64,000 nt of DNA from Rickettsiales bacterium (GCA_035765535.1 DASTXE010000004.1:274647-338646), one strand, 5' to 3'. Counted from the first letter of the stretch, positions 44,956 through 54,496 are shown. Notes: generated by a model from the sequence alone, not told the origin. Made by a program: numbers and translations.

Positions 44956-46161
44956 ATGTCAATGAGTTCCACAAACGACAAAGACAGGGCCCTCCCGGAC
45001 GTTATCCTGATCGGCGCATTTCCTGAAAGCCGCACGCTGATCGAGGGCAGCGAACAGGCCGCCGTTTACGGGCTGGCGCACGCACTGCGGGCGCGTAACG
45101 ACATTGCTTCGTTTCAGGTAATCGCTCTGCCACAGTCCCCTTCCACCGACTTTGCCACTGTTTCCGGAGAATGCGACGGCATCCGGGTGACCTGGCTTCG
45201 CCGCAAGCGTTTTTCTTCCGGCCTGAGGCATTTACCTTTTATTGTGCGGCAAATCCGGCAGGCACACATCCCGGTCGTGCATGTGCATGGCACAGGACTG
45301 CTGCAATGGGCGGTACTGGCTTACGCAAAACACAAACGCTGGCGAAGCGTGTGGACCTTATACGGGCTGAAAACCGAAGAAACGCTCGATGCCTACAGCC
45401 TCGCTCCCACGATGACAGGCCTGTTTCGCCATCTGTTTTATAAGAAGGTCGAGACACTCTGCATGAAAGCAGCCCCCGCGATTATTGCGGATTCACCTTA
45501 TATGGCGGAACAGATCGTTCATAAAGCCGGTATCTCTAAAGAAATGATCCGCATTGTTCCTCACGGCATATTCACCGCGCAATTCCGGCCTCTGCAGAAC
45601 CGGCAAAGCGCAGAACCGCAGGTCGTAAGCGTGGGAGCGCTCGTGCCGCGTAAAGGCCACCACCTGACGATCGAAGCATTCGCCCAGATGAAGCAGCGTC
45701 TACCGGATGCCCGCTTGTTTATCGCCGGCGAGATGCGCTCAGCAAGTTACTACCGGCAGTTATTCACGCTGATCGAGAAACAGGGAATGGCAGAAAGTAT
45801 TGTAATCGCTGCCAATCCCTCCCGTACGCAGGTACTGGAAGCGCTCGGCAATGCCCGCATTTTCGCGCTGCACTCTAAGGACGAATCCCAGGATATGGCA
45901 TTATGCGAAGCGCTGGCCGCAGGCCTGCCAGTGGTCGCCACAAAGGTAGGCGGCATTCCCTGGGTCATCGAGGACGGAAGCGACGGGCTGCTCGCGCCTT
46001 ACGGCAATGTGGAGACTTTCTCCAGTCATATGCGCGCCCTGCTTACGGACAATGCGTTGCATGCGCGCATGACGGCTGCAGCAAAAACCTGTAGCCTCAG
46101 ATTTGACTGGAAAAATATTGCCGATGAAGTTATGAAGGTTTACAGCAGCTTGAGGCCGTAA
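44956..46161 (+). CDS. Group 1 (GT4) glycosyltransferase
   Basis: A 401-aa GT-B enzyme. The C-terminal half has SVGALVPRKGHHLTIEAFAQM, LFIAGEMRSASYYRQL and the donor motif E-x7-E as ESQDMALCEALAAGLPVVATK, followed by GGIPWVIEDGSDGLLAP. The N-terminal half has HVHGTGLLQWAVLAYAKH. It is likely involved in surface polysaccharide or lipid glycosylation, but no sugar or partner can be named. It is a single gene followed by a small membrane protein. Confidence 0.88.
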   Translation: MSMSSTNDKDRALPDVILIGAFPESRTLIEGSEQAAVYGLAHALRARNDIASFQVIALPQSPSTDFATVSGECDGIRVTWLRRKRFSSGLRHLPFIVRQIRQAHIPVVHVHGTGLLQWAVLAYAKHKRWRSVWTLYGLKTEETLDAYSLAPTMTGLFRHLFYKKVETLCMKAAPAIIADSPYMAEQIVHKAGISKEMIRIVPHGIFTAQFRPLQNRQSAEPQVVSVGALVPRKGHHLTIEAFAQMKQRLPDARLFIAGEMRSASYYRQLFTLIEKQGMAESIVIAANPSRTQVLEALGNARIFALHSKDESQDMALCEALAAGLPVVATKVGGIPWVIEDGSDGLLAPYGNVETFSSHMRALLTDNALHARMTAAAKTCSLRFDWKNIADEVMKVYSSLRP

Positions 46162-46206
46162 TACACGCCCCACTTGCAGCAACCGGCACTTAAACAAGGG
46201 TTCACC

Positions 46207-46518
46207 ATGACAAGGATCGGCTATTTCCTGTTCAATCTGCTGCTCGTCGTTGTCATTTACGCGATGGTATGGCTGAACCCCAAACCGCAGGATGCGATGC
46301 TTTATGCCATACAGAACTTTTCCGTACCCTATATCGTCCTGACCTTCCTGATGGCCTTCGCCTCCCTGCTCAGCTATTTTATCGCACACAATGATGACGT
46401 GGCCAAACAGGGGATGACATTCCTCCATGGCTGCTGGATGTCCGGCCTGGCTACCTTTATTGCTTATAAACTCATCAGCACGCACGATCTGGCGCACCTG
46501 TTCTCGCACCTGCGCTGA
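46207..46518 (+). CDS. Small three-helix membrane protein
   Basis: A 103-aa hydrophobic protein with start MTRIGYF supported by AAGGG upstream. Helices are YFLFNLLLVVVIYAMVW, IVLTFLMAFASLLSYF and GCWMSGLATFIAYKLI, with a short polar tail rich in histidine (HDLAHLFSHLR). It is 45 bases after the GT4 gene on the same strand and may be its partner. No family is recognised. Confidence 0.6.
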   Translation: MTRIGYFLFNLLLVVVIYAMVWLNPKPQDAMLYAIQNFSVPYIVLTFLMAFASLLSYFIAHNDDVAKQGMTFLHGCWMSGLATFIAYKLISTHDLAHLFSHLR

Positions 46519-46607
46519 TTCAATTCGGCAGCGTAAAAATATGGATTCTTTATAGTTGCTGCTATATCAATAGTATATTGATGTCTTGTATAAGGAAATC
46601 GCCGCGT

Positions 46608-47624
46608 ATGATGCAGAAGCCCTGCAGCTGTAAAATCACCGCTCTGCTTCTGCTGTTATTTTCAGCAGGTCCGGCGTTCGCAGCCGATCCGGTATTGCGC
46701 CCGGAAGACGATAAGGGCATCTGGACGCTGGAATATGAAAACGACATCTTCACAGGCACCGACAGTAATTACACGAACGGCGAGCGCATGGCTTATCTCT
46801 CGCCGGAAACCACGGTTCCGGACTGGATAGAGGATATGGCCGACAGCATGCCCCTTTTCTCCAAACAGGGACATAAGCGCTGGGAAGCCGCCCTTGGGCA
46901 AAGCATGTTCACGCCCCGCGACCTGCAACACATCGCAGCGCAGGCAAATGATCGCCCCTTCGCGGGCTGGCTTTACGCAACTGCGGGGCTGATGTCAGAT
47001 ACGGGTTACAAGCTCGATAACCTGCAATTGACAGTCGGCATGGTCGGTCCGGCATCGCTCGCCCAGCAGACACAGCGCTGGATTCATAAAAGCGTCGTCA
47101 ACGACCCGATTCCGCAAGGCTGGGCCAACCAGCTGCGTGACGAACCCGGCATTATTCTTTCCTATGAGCGCAAATGGCGTAAGCTTTATGAATCTACGCC
47201 TTTCGGCATTGGCACAGATATCACACCGAGCATGGGCATTAATCTCGGAAATATCTATACGGATGCCTCTGTCGGCGCCATGCTGCGCGTTGGCTATGAC
47301 CTGCCCGCCGATTACGGCCCGCCGATCATTACCCCCAACCTCACCGGCTCGGATTTCTTCGTTCCCCAGAAAGATTTCGGCTGGTACCTGTTCACGGGCG
47401 TGCAAGGCAAGGCCGTGGGTCGCAATATCTTCCTCGACGGCAATACATTCGTCAACAGCCGCAGCGTGGATAAATATCCGTTCGTGGGCGAGCTGGAAGC
47501 CGGTATCGTCTTTACCTTCAACAGCCTGCGTGTAGGCTATACCCAGACCTTCAACACCAAGGAATTTGTCGGCCAGAAACAATATAACAATTTCGGCGCT
47601 GTTACTCTGTCTTTGCGGTATTAA
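46608..47624 (+). CDS. LpxR-family outer-membrane protein (lipid A deacylase-like, DUF2219)
   Basis: A 338-aa outer-membrane beta-barrel with signal peptide (ITALLLLLFSAGPAFAAD). Typical DUF2219/LpxR regions are WTLEYENDIFTGTDSNYTNG (N-terminal strand and Asn/Asp calcium-site region), ERMAYLS, DRPFAGWLY and IILSYERKWRKLYES, and the final strand RVGYTQTFNTKEFVGQ. LpxR removes the 3'-acyloxyacyl chain from lipid A in other bacteria; whether this one is active is not proven. Start ATG at 46608. Its last 4 bases overlap the convergent PlsC gene. Confidence 0.83.
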   Translation: MMQKPCSCKITALLLLLFSAGPAFAADPVLRPEDDKGIWTLEYENDIFTGTDSNYTNGERMAYLSPETTVPDWIEDMADSMPLFSKQGHKRWEAALGQSMFTPRDLQHIAAQANDRPFAGWLYATAGLMSDTGYKLDNLQLTVGMVGPASLAQQTQRWIHKSVVNDPIPQGWANQLRDEPGIILSYERKWRKLYESTPFGIGTDITPSMGINLGNIYTDASVGAMLRVGYDLPADYGPPIITPNLTGSDFFVPQKDFGWYLFTGVQGKAVGRNIFLDGNTFVNSRSVDKYPFVGELEAGIVFTFNSLRVGYTQTFNTKEFVGQKQYNNFGAVTLSLRY

Positions 47625-48256
47625 GCGGAAGCAAATTGATATTTTAAACGCATAACCGTCTTCTGGAGGAAATTCACCGTCACGAGTTCCGGCGCAATAG
47701 GTGCTCCGCAAATTGCCTGCACGCGCTGCGGCATGATGCGAGGCAGGAACCGGCGTATTGAGCCGATATATTTGCGGCTGAATATGCTGCCCCACAATCC
47801 GTTAAGCGCAACCGGATAAACGGGAACGGGGTCGCGCTTGATGATAGATTCGATCCCCGTCTTGAACCTGCCCAGGCTGCCCGTATAGGTGAGTTGCCCT
47901 TCCGGAAAAATACAAATAATATCCCCCGCCTTGAGCCCGGCGGAAATCTCTTCCAGCGCGCGCGTCACGCTTTCGCGCGTCGGATCGATGGGAATAGCCC
48001 GGTTATATTTCATGAGGTAGTGGATGAAGGGCAGCTTGTAAATCTGGCCGTCGATCACAAAACGCACGGGACGCTTGCACCCCGACGCTATGATAACCCC
48101 ATCAACATAGGAAACATGATTGCTGATCAGCATGGCCGGACCTGATTCCGGCAGCTGCTCGAATCCCGTATATTCAGGCCCGTAAAACGCATGGCAGAGC
48201 GTTCGAATCACCATACGGTAGAAAGGCTCGGGATTGAAAGCAAAGGGTAAATGCAA
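47621..48256 (-). CDS. 1-acyl-sn-glycerol-3-phosphate acyltransferase family (PlsC-like)
   Basis: A 211-aa membrane-associated acyltransferase. The HX4D catalytic box is NHVSYVD (H47, D52), FVIDGQIYKLP and YNRAIPID form the fold, and FPEGQLTYTGSL is the glycerol-3-phosphate binding motif. Its sequence is nearer to the stand-alone acyltransferase domains than to housekeeping PlsC. It likely acylates a lysophosphatidate or similar in membrane lipid synthesis or remodelling. Convergent with LpxR. Confidence 0.85.
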   Translation of the reverse strand: MHLPFAFNPEPFYRMVIRTLCHAFYGPEYTGFEQLPESGPAMLISNHVSYVDGVIIASGCKRPVRFVIDGQIYKLPFIHYLMKYNRAIPIDPTRESVTRALEEISAGLKAGDIICIFPEGQLTYTGSLGRFKTGIESIIKRDPVPVYPVALNGLWGSIFSRKYIGSIRRFLPRIMPQRVQAICGAPIAPELVTVNFLQKTVMRLKYQFASA

Positions 48257-48430
48257 CCGCGGTTCCTTTTCATGAGAGCTGATTTCCCATTTCGCCGCAG
48301 CGCAGCGAAACCGGGCACAGCATCCTATAACTACCAGAGAATTCTACACTATTTTCGAGAACCCTGCAAGCCGCGCAATGAACGTAAAATAAGGAAATCT
48401 TTGCTTTTCTTGGGCTGCTATTTATCCAGC

Positions 48431-48781
48431 CTAAAGCGTAATGCCAAACCTACCCAGCAGCCACAGCATCAGGAAATAAAGCGCTATGGTTACACCGCAG
48501 GAGATGGCCAGGGCCAGATAAAACCCCACACCATTACGCAATAGCACGGGCAGCAGCAGAAACATCGGAAGCGAAGGCAGCACCATCCAGAAAGTGGATT
48601 GCGCATAACCGGCCAGGCGCTCGCTATCCTTGGTTTCCTGCCACAGCCAGACCATCGCGAGCACGGAAACAAGCGGAAGCGAGGCAAGCAACGCACCTGC
48701 CGTGGTGCTGCGCTTGGCAATCTCGGAGACCGCCATAATGATAAGTCCCGACAGCATGGATTTCAGCAATAGGTGCCACAT
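48431..48781 (-). CDS. DUF3147 family membrane protein
   Basis: A 116-aa hydrophobic protein with four helices and the family pattern SEIAKRSTTAGALLASLPL then LLAMVWLW-like VLAMVWLWQETKD, and RNGVGFYLALAISCGVTIAL. Start MWHLLLK, one base after the preceding gene's stop (TGA T ATG), so it is coupled to the RND adaptor gene. The family has no known function. Confidence 0.85.
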   Translation of the reverse strand: MWHLLLKSMLSGLIIMAVSEIAKRSTTAGALLASLPLVSVLAMVWLWQETKDSERLAGYAQSTFWMVLPSLPMFLLLPVLLRNGVGFYLALAISCGVTIALYFLMLWLLGRFGITL

Positions 48782-48782
48782 A

Positions 48783-49961
48783 TCACATATCCTGTTGTTT
48801 CTTGTGATGCTTGTGCTCACCGTGCTGCTGTCCTTGTAGCTGCGGCTCTTGCGATGGAATCATAATTTTCGCATCTTCGCGTAGATTATCGCTGCCATCG
48901 ACCACGACCATATCACCCGCCTGCACACCATCCGAAACCGCCACCGTTTCGCCTTCCGTAGCACCGAGCGTCACCTGCCGCACTTTCACGGTATTATCCG
49001 GCTGTACGAGGTAAACGAAAGTACCCTGCGACCCGTGCTGCACCGCCGCCAGCGGCATCAGCAGCACGTCTTTCTTTGTGGCGACATGGCAACGCACATT
49101 CACAAACTGGCTGGGAAACAACGCATTGTCCTCGTTAGGGAATTCCGCACGTAACTTAACCGTACCCGTGGCCGGGTCAACCTGGTTATCCACCGCTATC
49201 ACAGTCCCGTCCGCAAGCTTCTTCCTGCTTTCCCTGTCCCAGGCCTCCGCCCCGATCTTCTGGTCACCCTGCGTCCGCTCCATCACCTGCGGGATATTGT
49301 CCTCAGGCACCGTGAACAAAGCCGTAATCGGCTGAAGCTGGGTAATCACGACAATGCCGTTCGCATCCGACGCATGCACGATATTGCCCTGATCCACCTG
49401 CCGCAGCCCCACCCTGCCCGAAACCGGGGCCGTGATACGCGAATAAGTAATTTGCAGTTTGGCATTATCCACCAGTCCCTGATCGTTCCTGACCGCGCCT
49501 TCATACTGCTTGACCAGTGATTGCTGCACGTCAACCTGTTGTTTTGCAATAGAGTCCTTTGCAAATAAGGCCTTATAGCGTCCGTAGTCGATCTTCGCCT
49601 CGCTAAGCAATGCCTCATCGCGCATCATCTGGCCCTGCGCCTGCAGGAGCTGCGCCTCAAAAGGCCGTGAATCGAGCTGGGCAAGCAGGTCGCCTTCCTT
49701 CACATACTGGCCTTCCTTGAAGAAAAGCTTCATCAGCTGCCCGTCCACGCGCGTGCGTACGGTCACGGTATTGGGGGGCGTAATATTACCAAGCCCGGTA
49801 AGATAAACGTCAATATCGCCTTTTTTGACCGCAACAACGGCCACGGCTACCGCCCCGCCTCGCCTTGAGGCATCGGACTTTCCGCTCTGCTCATGATGGT
49901 AAAACAGCCAGCCTGCTCCCGCAACTAAGAGCACCGCCGGTATGACGCGAGAAAGACGCAT
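48783..49961 (-). CDS. RND efflux periplasmic adaptor (MdtA/AcrA-like)
   Basis: A 392-aa membrane fusion protein: N-terminal anchor (VIPAVLLVAGAGWLFY), barrel-sandwich/lipoyl halves (KEGDLLAQLDSRPFEAQLLQ and ITAPVSGRVGLRQVDQGNIV), a coiled-coil hairpin (residues about 100-165) and a C-terminal beta-barrel domain (FVNVRCHVATKKDVLLMPLAAV). It matches the MdtA type. The RND pump (mdtB/acrB) and outer-membrane channel usually lie next to it, but only a DUF3147 gene follows and dksA precedes, so it is orphaned in this window. A histidine-rich tail (HGEHKHHKK) is unusual and could bind metal. Confidence 0.9.
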   Translation of the reverse strand: MRLSRVIPAVLLVAGAGWLFYHHEQSGKSDASRRGGAVAVAVVAVKKGDIDVYLTGLGNITPPNTVTVRTRVDGQLMKLFFKEGQYVKEGDLLAQLDSRPFEAQLLQAQGQMMRDEALLSEAKIDYGRYKALFAKDSIAKQQVDVQQSLVKQYEGAVRNDQGLVDNAKLQITYSRITAPVSGRVGLRQVDQGNIVHASDANGIVVITQLQPITALFTVPEDNIPQVMERTQGDQKIGAEAWDRESRKKLADGTVIAVDNQVDPATGTVKLRAEFPNEDNALFPSQFVNVRCHVATKKDVLLMPLAAVQHGSQGTFVYLVQPDNTVKVRQVTLGATEGETVAVSDGVQAGDMVVVDGSDNLREDAKIMIPSQEPQLQGQQHGEHKHHKKQQDM

Positions 49962-50061
49962 AGATCTCCAAATGACAGTTTCGTATATAACTGATACGCA
50001 GCGAGCGTATAATATATTTGCCGGGGAAGGAAATAAACTTAAACTCTAATATCGCGGGCAT

Positions 50062-50089
50062 AAAAAAACGCGGCCTTTTGAGCCGCGTT
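50062..50089 (-). terminator. Intrinsic terminator of dksA
   Basis: On the minus strand AACGCGGC pairs with GCCGCGTT across a 7-base loop and is followed by TTTTT. It lies 30 bases after the dksA stop. A clear rho-independent terminator. Confidence 0.9.
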
Positions 50090-50117
50090 CTTGGTAAGCT
50101 TATGCCTTTTAGGCAGT

Positions 50118-50537
50118 TTATTCGTCTTCGACGTATTGTTTTTCCATCTTTTCGTGGCGCTCCTGCGCTTCGATGGTCATCGTCGCAATCGGACGGGCTT
50201 CCAGACGCTTGATGCCGATTTCTTCGCCGGTTTCTTCGCAGAAACCATAGGTGCCATCTTCAATACGGCCCAGAGCAGCGTTGATTTTTTCAATCAGCTT
50301 CAGGTAACGGTTGCGCGTGCGCAGCTCGACCCCTGCATCCGTCTCCAGCGACGCACGGTCGGAAATATCCGGCTCATGCCAGTTTTCTTCCTTTAAGTGG
50401 TCGATCGTTTCGCGGGATTCGTCAATCAGCTGTTTGCGCCAGTCGATCAGTTTCTGGCGGAAATATTCCAGCTGTTTGGGGTTCATGTATTTTTCATTCT
50501 CGGTCGGTTTATATGAAGCGGCAGCCTTAGCATTCAT
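50118..50537 (-). CDS. dksA: RNA polymerase-binding transcription factor DksA
   Basis: A 139-aa coiled-coil regulator that enters the RNA polymerase channel with ppGpp. Coiled-coil residues about 50-95 (RETIDHLKEENWHEPDISDRA, cut) carry the acidic tip DISDRAS. The globular end reads GFCEETGEEIGIKRLEARP and keeps one cysteine instead of the four zinc ligands of E. coli DksA, as in many alphaproteobacterial DksA proteins. Start MNAKAAAS follows GAGGAGTTAACGGAT. A longer frame extends 57 bases upstream but lacks such a site. The gene ends at a clear terminator. Confidence 0.93.
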   Translation of the reverse strand: MNAKAAASYKPTENEKYMNPKQLEYFRQKLIDWRKQLIDESRETIDHLKEENWHEPDISDRASLETDAGVELRTRNRYLKLIEKINAALGRIEDGTYGFCEETGEEIGIKRLEARPIATMTIEAQERHEKMEKQYVEDE

Positions 50538-50682
50538 ATCCGTTAACTCCTCAAGTGATAAAAAGGACGGTGACTTATAAAGATTCTCTTGCAAAAATGC
50601 AACAAATTAAATCCAAATGCAAAAATCCCGCCGTAACCGTAAATCCGGGGTACGACGGGAAAGGCAAGTCAGGCATTCGTCA

Positions 50683-50928
50683 TTAATGCGCTGCGATGCG
50701 ATGCTTGTAGAAGCCGAAGAGGCTGATGAGCAACCAGGCTACAAGCACATAGAAGAGCGGCAGACTGCCGCCACTATGCAGCGTTATGACAACGAACAAG
50801 GCGCCCAGCACGTTAAGCAGCAGGTAATGCGTGTCCGTGACTTTCAGCTGGCCGATCACCAGCATGAAGTAGCCAAGCAGAAGGAACACGACGCCTACAT
50901 AACCCATGAGGCCAATGAACGATTCCAT
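50683..50928 (-). CDS. CBU_0592-like small membrane protein
   Basis: An 81-aa protein with three hydrophobic segments (GLMGYVGVVFLLLGYFML, LLLNVLGALFVVITLHS, LPLFYVLVAWLLISLFGFY) in the pattern of CBU_0592/SMR-like small membrane proteins. The ATG has AGGAAAGGATTAG upstream. Function is unknown in the family. It is flanked by dksA and the multi-HTH gene on the same strand. Confidence 0.7.
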   Translation of the reverse strand: MESFIGLMGYVGVVFLLLGYFMLVIGQLKVTDTHYLLLNVLGALFVVITLHSGGSLPLFYVLVAWLLISLFGFYKHRIAAH

Positions 50929-51142
50929 AAAACTAATCCTTTCCTATCATTTGAGGAAGAAAGCCTTCTTCCTTCCCCTGAAGACGGGGTGGTCACCCAC
51001 CCTGCTCCATTGTTGTAAATATAGCACAGTTGTCCCATAAAGTCACGGAAAATGTTGCAGTGCAGCATGGCTAGGATACAGTTATCCATTGCGCTGAAAA
51101 ACTGGCCTTTGGAACTATCTGCAAAATACAGTAATTTCAGTT

Positions 51143-54100
51143 CTATCTATCCCTGCTCTCCAACCCGGAATTTCCAGGTGCGCGGACTGAGCGCCCTACC
51201 CAGCCTGCATCCGCCTTGCCGGTTGCCGCAGCATGGGAAGCTTCGAGCAGCGCATAACGGTCTTCCGGTAAAACACTGCGCCATTCCCCAATCTCAGAAG
51301 CAGTGGGCATACGGGTGCGCTCATTGGCCGTAAGCGATTCCTCCCCTGTCTCTCCGCCCAGTTCCCTGCGCAAAGCACGGATGCCCACGCCTTTTTCCAT
51401 CCGCAACAAGTGAAGCAATCTATGTACGTCCGGTACTTCGCCACGCTCAATCATTCCTTCTATTTCCGCCGTAGCCTGTCCCGGGGGCATCCGGCGCGCA
51501 ATCACGCGTGGCGCATGAGCCGTCCCGGCTTCGACCGCTTCAAACGCCTCCCGGAGCGCAACAGCACGCTCTGGCAGTGCTGCGCATATCCCTTCCTGTT
51601 CCGAAGGTAGCGCCCTGCCTTTTCCGCGTTCAATATCCGACAACCTCGCCTGTGTTGTAATGCCAGGATCACCACCGGAAGCCTGTATATGGCTTTTCAC
51701 TTTTTCACCCAGCTCTCTCTGTGTTATTCCCGCCTCAAGGCGCGCAAGCCCCAGCAGTTCCCCAACCGTATTATATCCGCCCTCTGCGCCTTTTCCTTTT
51801 TCAATTCTTGTTTTGGCTTGCGCTGCTGTCAGGGTCCGAACCGAAACCGCAGACGCGGCTGGTCGTTTAGCAACTGTATCCTCGCCTGCAGCCTCCTCAT
51901 GGGCTTTATCCCTTCTTTGCCGTTCTGCCGCAAATTGCGCCCGTATCAGCGCCCCCCTCGCCGGCGACAGCCGCACATATTCATCCTCCGCCTTCGGATT
52001 CACGGGAGGGCTTGAATTCTTCTCCCGGTTGCTGACAATGGAATTGGAAATGCCGAGAACAGTTCCTGCTTCCGTCTGGGATAATCCCCTCTCCTCACGA
52101 AGCAGCCGCAGAAAGTCCCCGAAGGAAGAAAATACTCCTGTATCAAGCATTACTGTGGCTGCAGCCATTTCTGCCGTCTTCTGCACGTCTGCCTGCGTAA
52201 CATGCGCTGCACGTTCCGTATCCCACACACGCTCCAGATGTTCATAGACCACATCCGAGCCTGTCAGCTCCCGTAAACATGTGCTGAGCGATTCTATACG
52301 GTCGCGCGGTGGGAACTCCAGCCCCCTGCTCCAGTGATAAAAACTTGACTTGGATATCCCGGAAATTTCATACAATACCGCCAGGCTGCGCGGATAAGAA
52401 TCGCCTAATGTGGTCAGAAATGTTGCAACGCTGGTAGTGGCCGTGACATCGTCTATAAACCCATCCGGCATTTTCGGGTATTTATAAAGATGGTCAAAAT
52501 GCGCTGCGATATCTTCGCCGTAATTCGTTCTGAGATAGCCCAGAATATGTTTTTGGGTATCAAACTGAAAAGTGGCTTTCTCAGTATGGCCTTTAAATCC
52601 TCCGCCGACCTTCAGCACCTTGCCGAGCGTCTTGGCCGGTAGTCCTGTCAAAGCCGGCAGCAAGCCCAGAAAACTCTCCAATGTATCCGTCTCCAGCATA
52701 CGTGCTTTTGTTGCCTGCACGAGGTCTTCACGCGTAACAGTAACTGCCCCAGTTCTGCCGGATGAAGCAGGCCTGCCTCTCCCCCCGCCGGGAACCGGAT
52801 GACTTCTGCCGCCCGAGGGAGGCTGCGCTGCAACCCTCGCTGCCCGGGCTACTTCCCTTTCCCTCTCCACCTCTTCCTTCCGTGCTGCTGCACAAAGTCT
52901 TTCAAAATTACGCGTGACAAAAAAATGCGCCCCCACTTTTTCCAAATAATCATTGATGCCGCGCATGGTAGTCCGGCTTACTGGCTGCCCCTGTGCAATC
53001 GCTACTCTTTCCGCCGCAGATTGACCAAATGCCGCAACTGGTGTGCCGGAGAGCCTTGATAATCCTGCATAAAACTCCGGAAGCGTTTCACTTTCCATCA
53101 TGACCGTGAAGGCGGTGTCGCGCCGTAACCATTCCCGCAATGCCGCTTCCTGATTATCCAGCCGCGCATTATCCTCATAGACGGAATGATCCGCTTCGCT
53201 TTGCGCCTCATCTTCGGGAATGACGCCGCGATTTCTGGCTTCATCATATCTTTTCCACGATGCTTTTTCCTGGTTTCTTCTTACCCTGTCAACCGCCTGT
53301 CTTTCCGCGATGCGTCTTTGATGCTGCTGCTCTGCCACAACTGCAGAGCATAATACATGAAAATTGGTCAGCACCGACTCCCGGTGCTGATGCCCTCTGA
53401 GATACTGACCAATAGCGTCCAGCGCATCCATGGAAGGTAAATCTCCATGCCTCAGGGCGGATTTATCCGTCGCTTCCCGGGCAAAAGAGATGATGGGGCG
53501 GTCGCTGAAAGCATCGAAATGTTCATAAAACTCCCCAAGCGTTACACTCCGTGACATCCCCGTCAGCGCATTATCGCGCCGTATCCAGTCCTGCAACCCT
53601 GCCTCTTCCGCATCCAGTACGGCATTATAGGCTCTTATCTCCAGATCGGTCTGCCGATCTAATTGCTTTTGATCCGCCTTTTCTAGTGCTTCAACCTCAC
53701 GCCATATATTCTTGGGTTTCGTTTTTCTGCTCTCTGCTTCATGCTTGCGCCAGGTGCTTTCCGCTTCCCTTCCTATTCTCGCCGCAACTCGTCTCTCTTC
53801 CTGCTGGCGTAGCCGCTCTAATCGCCGCTGCTCACGCTGCAATGCGCCATCCGCTCGCGTGTCTCTGCCTGCAGGCACCTCCTGCTCCGCAGAAAGCTCC
53901 GTTTGTGAAAAATTTCGGCGGTATTCAGCCAGCATATCTTCCGTGAATACCATAACAGGAAGATCACCGCGCCGTTCATAAGCCGCCATAGCTGCATTAT
54001 ATAATCGTTGGCCCATTCCCGAATTGGCATAAGCTATTTCATCACGCAGAAATTCTGCAAAGGCGGGGGAAGGAACCATTTTACCTTTTTCAATCATCCA

Positions 54101-54496
54101 TAGCTCAGTCCGCTTGAACTTTTCCAGTTCCCTGAGATGGTGACTGCGCGCAAACTCCAGATGATCTCCATTCAAAAGCTCGCGCATCATGCGTATGAAA
54201 TTTGCAACGCGGAACTGTGCCAGATCTTCATCACCGAAATGAAGGACGGGACTGTCATTACGCGCTTCGTAACTCGCCATGGCTGAACGGAAAACACGTT
54301 CGCCTGTTCCCGAAGACTTATAAGCTATTTCATCACGCAGTAATTCCGCGAAGGCAGGAGATGGAACCATTGTGCCATTTTCGACTTGTTCCAGTGTTTC
54401 CCAGGGAAATGAAATCACGTCAAAATGATGCCGCCGGGCAAAGCCCGCATAATCCCCCTCTCCTCTCAGAGTCGCGAGTAATTCCTTAAAAGCCAT
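51143..54496 (-). CDS. Giant protein built of about nine XRE-like HTH units, unknown
   Basis: A 1117-aa soluble protein. I read about nine degenerate XRE-type helix-turn-helix units. The first two are near 3-85 and 98-185 and are close copies, each with the block GKMVPSPAFAE(F/L)LRDEIAY or GTMVPSPAFAELL. Others lie near 317-380 (TLGEFYEHFDAF), 471-535 (TLPEFYAGLSRLSGTPV), 605-660 (TLESFLGLLPALTGLP), 688-745 (SGISKSSFYHWSRG), 790-850 (LREERGLSQTEAGTVLGIS, the best XRE match), 909-975 (ITQRELGEKV with DIERGK) and 1021-1085 (weak). Linkers are long, Arg/Glu-rich coiled coils (about 205-290 and 385-460) and a glycine/proline hinge near 558-580. No enzyme domain is visible. It may bind repeated operators or scaffold DNA. 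It is a single gene between unrelated neighbours. Confidence 0.75.
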   Translation of the reverse strand: MAFKELLATLRGEGDYAGFARRHHFDVISFPWETLEQVENGTMVPSPAFAELLRDEIAYKSSGTGERVFRSAMASYEARNDSPVLHFGDEDLAQFRVANFIRMMRELLNGDHLEFARSHHLRELEKFKRTELWMIEKGKMVPSPAFAEFLRDEIAYANSGMGQRLYNAAMAAYERRGDLPVMVFTEDMLAEYRRNFSQTELSAEQEVPAGRDTRADGALQREQRRLERLRQQEERRVAARIGREAESTWRKHEAESRKTKPKNIWREVEALEKADQKQLDRQTDLEIRAYNAVLDAEEAGLQDWIRRDNALTGMSRSVTLGEFYEHFDAFSDRPIISFAREATDKSALRHGDLPSMDALDAIGQYLRGHQHRESVLTNFHVLCSAVVAEQQHQRRIAERQAVDRVRRNQEKASWKRYDEARNRGVIPEDEAQSEADHSVYEDNARLDNQEAALREWLRRDTAFTVMMESETLPEFYAGLSRLSGTPVAAFGQSAAERVAIAQGQPVSRTTMRGINDYLEKVGAHFFVTRNFERLCAAARKEEVEREREVARAARVAAQPPSGGRSHPVPGGGRGRPASSGRTGAVTVTREDLVQATKARMLETDTLESFLGLLPALTGLPAKTLGKVLKVGGGFKGHTEKATFQFDTQKHILGYLRTNYGEDIAAHFDHLYKYPKMPDGFIDDVTATTSVATFLTTLGDSYPRSLAVLYEISGISKSSFYHWSRGLEFPPRDRIESLSTCLRELTGSDVVYEHLERVWDTERAAHVTQADVQKTAEMAAATVMLDTGVFSSFGDFLRLLREERGLSQTEAGTVLGISNSIVSNREKNSSPPVNPKAEDEYVRLSPARGALIRAQFAAERQRRDKAHEEAAGEDTVAKRPAASAVSVRTLTAAQAKTRIEKGKGAEGGYNTVGELLGLARLEAGITQRELGEKVKSHIQASGGDPGITTQARLSDIERGKGRALPSEQEGICAALPERAVALREAFEAVEAGTAHAPRVIARRMPPGQATAEIEGMIERGEVPDVHRLLHLLRMEKGVGIRALRRELGGETGEESLTANERTRMPTASEIGEWRSVLPEDRYALLEASHAAATGKADAGWVGRSVRAPGNSGLESRDR

